Positions 36,233 to 47,978 of a DNA stretch of 64,000 bases are shown in pieces; position 1 is the stretch's first letter; every line of letters begins with the position of its first letter. The notes under the pieces are model-generated. The model saw only the letters and a list, made by a program, of their open reading frames with translations. It was not told the DNA's origin and searched no databases. The translations under genes and the position numbers were made by a program. Source of the DNA: Tulasnella sp. 424 (taxonomy: Eukaryota > Basidiomycota > Agaricomycetes > Cantharellales > Tulasnellaceae); the NCBI GenBank assembly GCA_019633425.1, contig WSUB01000060.1, positions 157,415 to 221,414 on the forward strand. Direction: 5' to 3'.

Positions 36233-37336
36233 ATGGGGAAGCTGAACATCGCACACCACAAGTCATACCATCCCTATCGAAGAGACAACATCGAGAGAGT
36301 GAGACGCGATGAAGAAGCCGCACGACTGCAACAGCTCAAAGATGAAGGCAAACTGATGATGGCCGTGGGTCTCTCCTCCAATAAACCACTAACGACACTT
36401 TCTTATGTCATCTCATCGTTTTTCGCAGGATTCAGAGGCTCGATTGGATGTGCTGAGAAAACGCTCAGGTGCAAGTCGATCTCGGCGTGACCGATCTTCC
36501 GAGCTGGAGTTCCAACAGAAAACAGCCGAGTTCCCAGCGGACCCATTGACAACACCGGAAGGTCACATTAATTTCTTTTCCACCATCGAGGTCTCTCAGA
36601 CTGGTACATCATCTTTTGAGCTAGAACGGAAGATAAAAGGGAAAGAGGCCGAGAAAGGAGTGGCATTTGCTCCTAATCCTCAAGACCTCCGTCCTTGGTA
36701 CGTGGACGCGCCGCCCAACGTAGAAGGCGCCATGTCATCAGGAGATCCTGGACCCTCGGGCACGGGAAGCGGTGATTCACTCCGAAGAAAGTGGGTGTTG
36801 CCTTATCTCCGTCTGAACCATTGCCTTGACCGCAAACATACAGAAATCGTGATACACACCGGAAGGCTCTTCACGATCCCCTAACGACGATTCAGGCTCA
36901 ACTACGCTCGCGAAATTCAACATCACTTGCGAGCCTGCCTTGGCCCTTGGCGGGTAAACGATCGCATCAAGACGAGCGGAAGCCGAAGAACAGTTCTCCG
37001 GAAGAATCGCCGCGCACTGCGCGGCTTGCCCGAGAAGCCACTGAACGCGCACGCGCAGAAGCACTTATTCGGTAAGCATATTGACAGACCCTTACATTCA
37101 CAGTCTCAGAACTTCATTCCCTACCAAGCGCGCGCAGTGATAAACTAAGGTCCGATGCGGATAGCTCTGTCGGAGCGGACACCCCTCAGACAAGCCAAGG
37201 TTACCGGGATGTCTACAATAGACTGGAGACACAGGAAGCAAGGCTTCAGCGTAAATCTCGAAACTACTCTTCGCGTATTGATGACTATTCAAGTCGCCGG
37301 CAGTCGTCGAACAGGGGTAGCCAGCAGAACCGATGA
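36233..37336 (+). CDS. Cir_N-domain protein, LENG1-like
   Basis: Starts with the Cir_N domain: MGKLNIAHHKSYHPYRRDNI then RVRRDEEAARLQQLKDEG. It matches human LENG1 in opening and overall layout. Three introns fit. The first joins KLMMA to DSEARLDVLRKR near 36370-36429. The second joins SLRRK to ALHDPLTTIQAQL near 36790-36870. The third joins RARAEALI to RDKLRSDADSS near 37073-37137. The middle has GHINFFSTIE, and the C-terminus is Ser/Arg-rich (SRIDDYSSRRQSSNRG), ending at 37336. Cir_N proteins are nuclear and often linked to splicing or transcription; that role is inferred. About 250 residues. Confidence 0.78.
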
Positions 37337-37867
37337 CGAAACCTTGCGCACAGACCACCTTTTCCCTGTCTCAAATTTTCCTTTCTTCTTTGTGAACTCC
37401 CCTCACCTAACTCTACTACAAAGGTGAGCGACCAGTCTAAAGCTTGTCAAAAGATGATATTTGTTGCCGCCCCAGGCAGAGCCAATCCAATTGGCCATGT
37501 TGAGCGGTGTTTTAGTTATCGTTTATGTTCCTGATCCCCCATACCTTATTTCTTTTTGTCTATCATACTGACTATGACTCTCCCCCCTTTATTTAGCGTC
37601 TTCTTAGTTACTATCTCACATGTGGTGCGTTTGACTTCCTTACTGTATTCATGATGACTCTGGGCCTCTGTCGGAGGACCACAGGTCGGTGCCGAAATGC
37701 CCTTGCTTTTAAGAACGGCCAACTGACACCATAGACTTCTTGCGCAAGCAAATCAGGTCACTGACAAGATACCCTCTTTGTTTTGGATTTAGACTTGTAA
37801 ATTACAGCAGGACGCATATTATTACAACGCCGAGCAAAAATGTGGTCCTTGTAGAATCGGAGTATTT
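37337..37867. other. Intergenic region between convergent genes
   Basis: This is the 3' flank of the LENG1-like gene and of the membrane-protein gene. It is T-rich, with no reading frame of note and no recognised RNA gene. Confidence 0.35.
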
Positions 37868-40800
37868 TATGTATCATCATCGTGAAGGACAATATAGCGA
37901 CCTTGCATGAGTCTAATGTCGAAACCTACTCCACTCGATGCTAGCCTCCGCTTTCGCAATGGTGTAATCCCGAACCAAACAGCGAATCGATTCATCAGTC
38001 TTGAGTGCCACCTGACACCACCATGATCTCGTTGCAGAGGGTCATTGTATATGCCTTCCCACCTACAGCCAAGTTGTTATCGATATAGGCGCAAAAGCGA
38101 CGTCAGAGAGACGTACATATATGTAGGCCGAACTCGTATGGAAGAGTCATCCTGATCGGTTCCTTGAGAAGTGAAGAGGGCTTGGATCAGCGTCCCGGAA
38201 ATAAAGGTTTAAAGTGATTTACCTCCACCCGTATCAAGCGTGGATGTTTTGGGGTGACCGAATTTGATCTCCGAAATGTCAAATTCGATGGCATGGCCTC
38301 CAACGTGAGTTCGAATTATCTGCGTGAAGGAATGAAGCTGAGACCCAGGCTCGCAGATTCAAGGTCCCTGGAAACTCACCCGACTGGCACCCTGGAATGC
38401 AATCTGGCTCATTCGGACATATACCTTATTCAGGATACCGGCATTCAAGCACTCGGATGATCGCGTAGACGAGGCGAGCAGCCCACGATAGTCCAAAAAC
38501 CTTTCCAAAGCGGATCGTGACAGTGGACGATAAGCTATGCTCGTGGGGTATTGGGGGTTGAAATCGACCTCGTGAATGCGGAGAGTAGGAAAAGCTCCAC
38601 GATTTTGTCTCCAAAAGTCGTCCCAGAACAAATACCACCATGTTGCCAAGGCCGTTCCCGTGACCGCACGGATCCGTTCATACGTCGAGGTCAAAGCAGC
38701 TTGTCCTGCAAGAACCATGTCGCGCACTCGAGGATCTTTCTCCGTAGCCTCGACCTCTCGCGCAATGGCAGTGGCGTCGTTTGGACGGAAATAGACCGTC
38801 GTTAGGAACGAGTAAGTCAATACGTCATGCTTCCAGTTTGACATCTTCCGTAGATGACGGCGATAGTCGGACAACGCATCTTCTAGCTTCGATGAGTTGC
38901 GAGACACTATATCCTGATTTTGGAGGAGGAATCGCGCAAGCAGCGGACTCACGCTGAAGTCGTCGTCGAGGCCAATGACCGGAGCGTGGGCGGCGACATT
39001 GGGACCGTAGCGCAATTCGACATGGAAACCGCTGCCAAGCTGAAACTTCCTCCAAGAAGCAATTCCCCGCCGTTTGATTTCGAACGTGCAAGCGCGGAAT
39101 GACGTTGTTGATTGGATCTTGTAGCGTGGTCCGCCGCACGGTAACCATGTTCTTGCCCCGACAAGCTGCGAGTCCGGAAACGGTGTTAGCGGGGGAGATG
39201 AAATGCCGATATTGTGCCAACCTCTGTCTTCGTGTATGGCCAGGAAACAACCTCATGATCTAGACATCTCAAAGCCAGTCTGACCCGGCGCTTTTCCACT
39301 ATGCTCGGCTCCGCATTTTGTTCAACGAAAGCGTCTAGATCGGCGAGAGTGGTCAATACAGCCACCCCACCCCGATCGTATTTTATGACCTGCATGCCAA
39401 GCGCTTAGCTATCATGAAGCTTTATTGGGCCACCGCGTACTGCGCACCAATGTCGGAGGAAACGGGATCCACCAAGCGTGTCCAAAATAGTGGGAACAAC
39501 CTTTGACTGGGCTATCAATGGGCTTCCAGTACGCGTCTGGGCCAACAAGTTCGCGTTCGATCCGCCTTTCCAGCTCCTTGAGGTGATGTTTGTTTTGGCC
39601 ATAACGAGCTACCACACCTTGCTGATAGGCATCAAAACCCACATCACGTAGTATCTACAAGTTCGAATCTATAGTCAATTAAATTGCATCATCAGCCTGT
39701 GGGTAGTTTCTCACTTTCAGGTTCTCGACATGGCGTTCGGCAGGCGAGCCAGAGAAATCCATCAAATATGGAGGCCAATCTCCGCCAAAAGCTTCATTGA
39801 ATACCAAGTTTTGGGACGGTGGCATCCTGCACTGCGGCAAAGCAAGCAAAAGAATTGAAATACTCTCTTGGTAGATCCTCCGATTAACGTGCATAACTGT
39901 GTTTAGCCTGAAACCGCGGTTGATGAGGTTTGTTTTCACCACTCAGTGAAGAACGGTGTTTACCTCGGAGAAAATATGTCTACGCCTTGTGAGGGGTCAG
40001 AAAAGCGTGGCAGAAGTCTATTTGAGCGAGACGTACTGAAGTCAAGTCGGCGCGTGATTCCTACAAGATAGGTTATGTAAGAATCGGTCCATCCATTGAC
40101 CTCAAGTTTGACTAACTTTTTATGAGGACCCGGATACATGATAGGTTGACGGCGGCGAAGTCTGAGATTACGCGTAAGCGTAATCGCCAAATAATAACGA
40201 GTCAAACGCACAAATATTGAGTCCATAGTTCAGCGCGTAAATGCTACGGAACCGTTAATAATTGAATTCATTAAGCAAATGTCCACAGCACACTCACACG
40301 TAGAGGAACGGGCCATTAAGTATTTGGTTATTTGGCACATTCAGCGCGACGAGAAGTCCGATGACAGAAGTGATCACGTAACCAGCACGGCTGGTCCATT
40401 CACTTGCGTTTGATACCGGGTCGATGAATGGCGATAGGAATGATTGCGTAATGAGGGCTATTGAAGTTTCAACCACAAGGACACTCTGTCGGATGACGTC
40501 AACTTTTGCTCGAGTACTGTTTCGGAACAGACAGTTATTAGGGTCGATCACAGCCACAGTCAGCAGGGCAACAAGCTTGACGACCAGGTAGAGAGGTTTG
40601 TAGGTGCCCCAAGCGCGTCGAAATTCTGCCAGAGGAATATTAGCTCAGACATACTTAGTTTAAGGTTACGGAATTTACCGTTGTAGAGAAACGAGAGAGG
40701 ATGCGTGTCGCGAACCAGTAAACGCTGATATTCGCGTTCCAATTCTGACGTTGTTCGGTGGCGACCGAGCTCCGAATACCGGTCCACAACAGGGAGGGCA

Positions 40801-42603
40801 TGCTTGATTGCCACATATAGTCGGACGGGAAAATAGATGGTGACCTGCGCGACACGAAGGCTTAAGTGGAAGGAGGAAAGAAAAGAAAGCCAGAACCAAC
40901 CAGAACAAAGGTGAGGAGGGAGAGTATTATCACAAAAGGGGCCCAGTTTAAAGAATCTTTTCTCATGGTCGTCGTCCAGCAAAAATCTAATGGATCTCTG
41001 AATTCTTCTGATGAACCTAGAGGGGGAAGGGTAGGAGGGAAGGAGGTTGCGTTCAGGTATGGGTTGGGCACCGGCCAGAAATCGGATGTCCAAGCCTAGA
41101 AATGTCTGAGCTTATAAAATGCTTAAGGTAACCAATCGCTTACCAAAGCATGCACAGCAATTGTGCTAACTGGAAGGTACAGAGTGATGAGGAGGAAGCT
41201 TGCCCAGAGAACCCCCCACCCATGCCCTTTAGACCCCTCCGGATGTTCGAGCAACCCTTCATGCATTGGTTGAGACTGGACAAACCTACTTGTGGCGCGA
41301 TGGAAATACGCAACCACAAGCAGCGCGACGAGCTGAAAAACCACGAAGAATATTACGGACTGGGTGAGGGCGGAAATGTTCAACGCGAGAACATTTGGCC
41401 TTGACGACTTGGTCAGAACAGCTGAAGTAGGATATTTCATACAGAATCTTACACTGTTCCGAGAAGAATTCGACGCCACGCGTTTTCTGTACGTTCGCTC
41501 TGAATGCGCACTGCCATGCCGAAGTCAGATTATGTTGGCGGAACCGATTTTCATCCGCATTCATACCTACAGAGGAGAGAATGAGAGCAAAAATTTGAAC
41601 GCTGTCATAAACTCCTTGCAAGCTATAGTAGGTCGACATTGCGCTTGAGCCCTGGGAGTGCGTTAATTAGAGTCAATGACACCTAGGCGCTCCAACCGTA
41701 ACTCACCATGAGGCCCAATACCCATCCAGTGACCTAACCCGTTCCATAAGTCATAAATGGAGATCAGGAGTGAGACGAGAAACTAACCATTCCAAACAAC
41801 GCGTTTCTGTCTTTCCATATCGGCGGCTCGGGTCGATTATTTTTCAGGTCGACGAGAGTTCGATTTGCCAGCAGTTCAAAAGGCGGGAACTTGGATGATT
41901 CCCAAGCCGATGCACCATTTTTGCCTTGATCATCGTTTGAAGGACCGGAGAATACTACTTTGGGCAACGACTCGATATAGGAGTCCAGCTCGGGGACTGA
42001 GAGTGGAGCTGCATCACTGGAGAATAGGGTGGTTGCCCCAACTGGTGAGGGCTCTGATGGTTTATGGTAGTGGATACTGCGTGAAGGCTTCGGAGGCTTA
42101 GGAAAGGCCAGCTGGGAGGGACTCGATTGAATTTTGTCCGCCAACTGGGTCTGACCAGACGCTGTCCCAACGAGTGTTGCTGTGATCGAGCTGCCCACCG
42201 AATCCCTCGAGAGCGCAGAAGCTTGGATGTGGGTAGGGATGGTGGTTTCCGGAGCTGTCAGCTGCACTTCCGAGCCAGATAGAAGCTGTTTTGGCTCGTC
42301 GTCGGATGAAGATTCTTCTAACTCATGAGACGAAGGTGTGCGGCGAAAGAGTCCTTGAGTGCTCAGGGGGCGAAGTTCCAGTCCCGAAGAGCCCAAGGAG
42401 GAGTCTCGATCAACGGGCCCTACCGAGTGAGGGCTTTTCGTCTCGCCCTGCGGGTTTGCAGTGATACCGTCAACGAGAGGCTTGTCGTTTGGGAGTGGCC
42501 GAAGCGACTGATGTCGGAAACGAGTGTGAATGGGCTGGGGATTGTTTTCTTGTTCATACCGACTTGCTAGGCTCTTGACGGTTCCAGACTTGGATTGAGG
42601 CAT
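37868..42603 (-). CDS. Large uncharacterised multi-pass membrane protein
   Basis: I do not recognise the family. The start at 42603 gives a disordered Ser/Pro-rich N-terminus of about 280 residues (MPQSKSGTVKSLASRYEQEN). At least seven hydrophobic segments follow between about 40290 and 41740: VIFFVVFQLVALLVVAYF, WGVLWASFLLITLYLPVST, FVIILSLLTFVLVGSGFLFF, VETSIALITQSF and YVITSVIGLLVAL among them. A soluble C-terminal half follows with VNGWTDSYITYLV, GCSHYFGHAWWIPFPP, KYDRGGVAVLTTLADLDAFV and RLALRCLDHEVVSWPY. The exon near 38200-38320 reads GGHAIEFDISEIKFGHPKTS. A 27-nt micro-exon at 41707-41733 fits between two TM exons. More than a dozen introns. The 3' end is uncertain: reading through gives a stop at 37995, splicing the last intron gives one at 37868. 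Two adjacent genes remain possible but the exon chain reads as one. Confidence 0.6.
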
Positions 42604-42738
42604 GAGCCCCGCGAACGGTGAAGTGGGGATGGGAGGAGGGGGGTCGCAGTAATAGGGGCATCTGAATCCTGACCAGCGTTAGCTTACATAACCAACCCAG
42701 AACAATTTCTCTCCCCCGCCCTACCCACCTCAACTGCA

Positions 42739-45679
42739 ATGCCACCCATCAAGCATAACGCTTCCGATTCAGAGGAGAGCGACTGGATGGATGATGAGAG
42801 CGACCCATCCAGCAATCTTAATGACTCGAGCAGCCATCTCGACATCTTCAACTCTCTCGTTGGCCCCAGCAAGAAGCGCCCTCGCATTGCCGATAGAGCG
42901 TTGGACGATGCAGACGATGATGCCCACTTCATCCAAGCTTGTTTGGACAAACGGGACACAAAAGCATGGACACCCGCCAATGCATCAAAATCCCGACAAT
43001 CTCAGAGCAAAGGAAACTCGAGCGGCGGCAGCTTCCAGAGCATGGGTGAGTTCAGATTCAAGTTTCTCGCAGCATTTAGTTTAAACTAGCACAGGTCTTC
43101 ATCCTTCGCTTCTGAGAGCTCTTCTGCTTCATGGCTACCGAACTCCAACGCCAATCCAACGATTAGCTATACCCTCGCTCATCTCCTCGCCGCCTCGGGA
43201 CCTCGTTGGAATGGCGAGGACGGGATCAGGAAAGACTTTGGCGTACATGGTGCCCCTAATCCAACGACTTGGTGGACGTCATAGTTCTTCATTTGGTGCA
43301 CGCGCCGTCATACTGGTTCCGACCCGTGAGCTTGCACTTCAAGTGGTCAAGGTTGGCAAGGACTTGTCCAGAGGATGGAACAAGGAAGGTGTAAGTCACG
43401 TCGGGGACGCTCACGACAAAAGTGAGACTTCAACCCATAGCTTGAGGTGGAGTTTGATTGTGGGCGGGGACAAATTGGATGATCAGTTCAATACAATTGC
43501 CAATAACCCAGATGTGTGCGTCTTGGTCCTGAAACCATCGTCGTCTGACTGACGTTTGCTCCATTTGCAGCATCGTAGCAACTCCGGGTCGACTTTTACA
43601 TTTGATGGTCGAGATGAACCTCGAGCTTCGATCGGCTCATTACGTCGTCTTCGATGAAGCGGACCGCCTCTTCGAACTGGGATTTGCCACGGCTCTCCAC
43701 GAAATACTGCTTCGGCTACCGTCATCTCGCCAAACGGTCCTATTCTCCGCGACACTTCCAGAAACCCTCGCCGAATTTGCAAGAGCTGGCCTACAGGAGC
43801 CCAAGTTCGTTCGATTGGATTCCGAGAGCAAGATCAGCCCGGACCTTCGTATGGCTTTCTTCTCAATAAAGGAAACGGAGAAGGATGGGTGCCTACTCGG
43901 CCTCCTACGGGACGTAATAAAGGTTCCATTGGCCGACCAGTCAGTCAAGAGGAAGCAACTCCCATCATCGAAATCCTCCCTTTCTCACCAAACCATCATA
44001 TTCGCTGCTACGAAGCACCACGTCGAGTACTTGCACACCCTCCTGGATACCGTTGGCTACGCAGTCTCCTTCATATATGGATCCCTCGATCAAACAGCCC
44101 GTCGTCTTCAGATGAACGCTTTCAGACAGGGGTCCACTGATATCCTTGTCGTGACCGACGTCGCGGCCCGAGGTATCGATATTCCAGTGTTGGAGAACGT
44201 CGTTAACTACGATTTTCCCGCCGGTTCCAAGGTGTTCATTCATCGCGTGGGTCGTACGGCTCGCTCGGGTCGCCCAGGTTGGGCATGGTCTTTCGTGTCC
44301 TTTTCGGAATTGCCATACCTCCTGGACCTGCAGCTCTTTCTCGGTCGAGAGCTGAAGACTTCGATCGAATTGGAGGCTGGGGAGGTAGCATTTACCGATG
44401 CCCTCGTCCTGGGGACCTTTGATCGCGATCGCCTAGAACAGGATCTGGAACACCTACCAGTGCTCGACTCGGGGAACAATACTCTCCCTTCCCTTCGAGA
44501 GGCCATGTTCAGGGGACACAAGCTATACGAACGGACTAGAGCTCGGGCCAGCCGGCTGAGCTACGAACGCGCAAAGGAGATGATGAAGATTGCTACTTGG
44601 GGATTGGCTGGTGGAGCTGGTGACGGGGCCACCCGGCACCCCGTGTTGGCAATGCGCGATGCTCGAGACCCTGAGATGACCACGAAAGCGCAAACTAGTC
44701 TCGAAAGGGAACGCCTGGATATCATGCAGGCGGTAAACTCATTTCGGCCGCAGGAAACGGTCTTCGAAATCGGTTCTCGGGGGAAGACAGCTGGAGCACT
44801 ACTCATGCAGGAGCGCAGACGCACCATGGTCAAGGCGATACAGCGAAAAGCTCTCATGGCTCCTACACTTGGTTCATCCAAACCAGTGAGATCGCCCGGC
44901 GTGCCCAACGTGGAGCCGCCCTCCTTGGTATGTTTGGTAAACCGACGCCCTGCGCTTGGATCTGAGTTCTTCATCTCCCTAGGGTCAGTCCGTCGAAGAG
45001 CCCACCTCATTCCGAGACGAAAGCGTGTATATGTCTTATGAACACAAAAACGCCGCATCAGAGAAGGGGTCCGTATCTAGTATTTGGTTTGATCTCTCCG
45101 AAACGACGACTAACGGATGATTAAAGGTATTCTCTGCATGATGGAATGTCTTTCGCTCAACATGCTCGTACTTCTCTCCTGGACTTGGGGGTAGACGAAC
45201 CCACCGCTAAAAAGCGGAAGACGATGAGGTGGGACCGCTCCAAGAAGAAATTCGTTGGAGAAGGCGAAGGGGCCGATAACGTGAAGCTGATAAGAACGGA
45301 AAATGGGACGAGGCTACCGGCCACGTATCGCAGCGGGCGCTTTGAGGAATGGAAGAAGAAAACCAACATGAGGCTACCTCGGACTGGAGAGGAGGAACTT
45401 GGCAATCGCGATGCAGAGACCACCAAAGGCAAAGTTTACAGACACAATAAAGTCACCGAAGCCAAGAGGTTGGACCCGAAGGAGCTTGGCTATGAAAGGA
45501 AGACCCGGCTCTTACGGAAGAAGACAGCCAATGGCGACCCTAAGGTGCCATCCGCGACTCGAATGGCAAAAAACGAGCTGAAATCGGCAGAACTTATAAG
45601 GAAAGAGAGGAAATTGGCAGAGCGGAAACGTATGAAGAGCGGACGGCCGAAGAACAAGCGGGGTGCAGCCAGACGATAG
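42739..45679 (+). CDS. DBP10: DEAD-box ATP-dependent RNA helicase DBP10 (DDX54)
   Basis: Nucleolar DEAD-box helicase for 60S ribosome assembly. The start at 42739 gives an acidic N-terminus (SDSEESDWMDDESD). The Q-motif region reads GYRTPTPIQRLAIP (near 43130), joined over a short intron near 43046-43093. Motif I is ARTGSGKT, Ia is PTRELA, Ib is ATPGRLL (after an intron near 43515-43570), II is DEADRL, III is SAT, IV and V are ATKHHVEYL and TDVAARGIDIP, and VI is HRVGRTARSG. All are intact. The long C-terminal extension, with KKRKTMRWDRSKKKFVGE and the basic end KSGRPKNKRGAARR at 45679, is typical of the Dbp10 family and separates it from other DEAD-box proteins. It converges on QTRT1 with a 38-bp gap. 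Confidence 0.92.
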
Positions 45680-45717
45680 TGGATTGTTCTTCCCAAAACC
45701 AGTTGAATACTACGTCG

Positions 45718-47744
45718 TTAAACGTCTGCAGAATACTCCCATTTAGCCCCGTCTCCGTCTATTACACCCGCTTCTTCTTTTCCGTCCAGCAGATCGACCC
45801 CAACGGTGCGCAGTGCCTCTACACACCAACGAGGGTATCCACTGTCACCAAAGTACTTCCCAAAGAAGTGCTTTAGAAATTCGGGGAAGGTCCCTTTAAG
45901 GACAGCCTCCCTGGCATGACCCATTAGCCGGGCTTGGAAGACTAGATTGTGCTGTGTGATGGCTAGGGCGGGGAAGGCACTAAGAAGCCATTCCTTCGTT
46001 CTTTCGAGGGACTCACCGTGCGCAGCCGCGGTCTCATGGGAAACAAGGTGATGAAGCATTGCTCTCGAGACGCCCTCTTTACAAGTTGGACATGGGCAAT
46101 CTTTGTCAATAGGGACCATAGCGTTGGCATGCTTGCTCAGTCCTGAAGAGCCGTATCAACGGGGTTCGCGCGTCCAAAAAGTGGGGATCACTCACGGAGA
46201 TTAAGTGGACCGTCAAAGGTCAGAGCAACGCCGAAGCGGGCAGTTCGCGTTGGGAAGACGCAGTCAGCCTACCAGGGGTATCAGCGCTGGGTCGAGAGCG
46301 GCAGTCATGAAGCCTACCATGTCAACACCAAGCGCCATGCAGACCATCAAATCTATATGGGAGAAAAGTCAGTGGTTCTTGAATTTTGAGGGGCAGGCCT
46401 AGCAAGAAACCTTCGGCAAATCCAATGCCCATGGAATATCGTGGACCTGAGAGCAAGGGATGCGATAAATGCTGGTGGCTATCGAGAACGAGCAACTAAG
46501 GATGCTTACGGTCAACTGGTAGCTTCGCCGTGCATTGACTGATGCTAAGGTTTGCAGTTGATGAGTGATCACGATATGCGACACGACTAGATTGTAGCAC
46601 ACATTCTCCAGAAGATATCTACCAAAAATGTCAGAAGTCAACTTGGAAGTCGGGTGAAGCGGATGTACCTTTCTCTTCACCACCGCTCAGCCCTCCGATG
46701 GCGTAGCCTGCGACGTCATCCTTCCGCGAGACCATACCGTCCAGACACTTGTCCCGCAGATCATGGTTTAGCCCACCTTGCACTATAGCGAACAGATTTT
46801 GTTGATTCGCTTTGTCGCTCGCTTTGTGAATAGCGATACAACGATCTAGCCATCGAATTGACCTCCACATTGCCTCTTCCACACGAGGACCTGTTGTAAG
46901 GCTAGAAACTTTGTACGTATGTTAGCATGTACGCTTAAGGGACACCGAGACCCTTACCGACGTCGTCGAGCTGCATGATGATGTCTGCCCCAATGGAATG
47001 CTAACACAAGAGGCTGTTAGAGCAAGCTGTCCATTTGGTTGATATAAATGTGTATATATACCTGGATTCTCATCGACTCCTCTGGCTGAAAGAGCTTCAG
47101 CTTGCGGTTTCTTCAGGCACAGCGGCACCGTAGACTACCCACCGTTAACATCGTTGGCTCGCCCGTGAACGGTGACGAGAATCGGACACCTTCCTCTGTT
47201 ATCTCACTGAAGGAGGACAGGCTAACCATCTGGAAGCCACCACTATCCTATAAGAAAGAAGTTTGCTACGTTAGATTGGCCAAATAAAGAGAATGGCGTC
47301 GAAGTATTGCCGGAAGAGTGCCTTGGTGAGGTACGAGGAGCTTGTTCGAGCGACAGGCTGCCTGAGCATGGAGTGAATAGCGATGGTGAACTTGAATTCG
47401 GACTCACGGTGAGCATATTTCGCCTCCAGCCCTGGAAGACGTGAGCACCCCCCGATGCATCAAGTACGCGTTTTCCTGGCCGGAGGTTAAGGTGATAAGT
47501 ATTGTTCAATATGAGTGTGATTCCCAGCTCCTCTGTCTGCTGAGGAGTTAGTCCTTTGATGCAGGCTTGAGTGGCGACGGGCATAAACGTGGGGAGCATG
47601 GTCGACCCATCTGGAGATATCGAGCGAGTCAGCGTACGTTGTCTTCGTAGCGGACTCTGTTGTTCCGGAAGGCATACGGGCTAGAGTCATTCTTGATACT
47701 CTTGCTCTTGTGGTTGGGCATCGGGCAATTATCTCGAACTGCAT
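45718..47744 (-). CDS. QTRT1: Queuine tRNA-ribosyltransferase catalytic subunit
   Basis: Exchanges guanine for queuine at position 34 of GUN-anticodon tRNAs. The start at 47744 gives [20 protein letters not shown]. An intron at about 47613-47680 joins TLAH to [20 protein letters not shown], the TGT opening. [20 protein letters not shown] and LRPG follow. [15 protein letters not shown] (near 47180-47260) and MQLDDVV (near 46960-46990) carry the catalytic and substrate aspartates. [20 protein letters not shown] and [11 protein letters not shown] are the conserved core. Zinc ligands are in [20 protein letters not shown] near the C-terminus. All expected residues are present. Queuosine is absent from S. 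cerevisiae but present in S. pombe and many basidiomycetes; its presence here suggests queuine salvage. Confidence 0.9.
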
Positions 47745-47978
47745 TGTCGAGGTAAACGTTTGGAAGGCTTGATTTATCGCACAGTCAAATTTGGATACGC
47801 CAACAACCCAAACACAGGGTTCCCATGGCCACCCAAACAAGAATCCCCAACGGTAATAGATATACATTGCAAGCATTTAGTCCATCTACAACTGCATATT
47901 CGATCATTCGCACCCCAGCCTCTTCCTTTACTCAGGTCTATTATCCTAGAGAGCCTACCGGGGAGGATATGAATTCAA

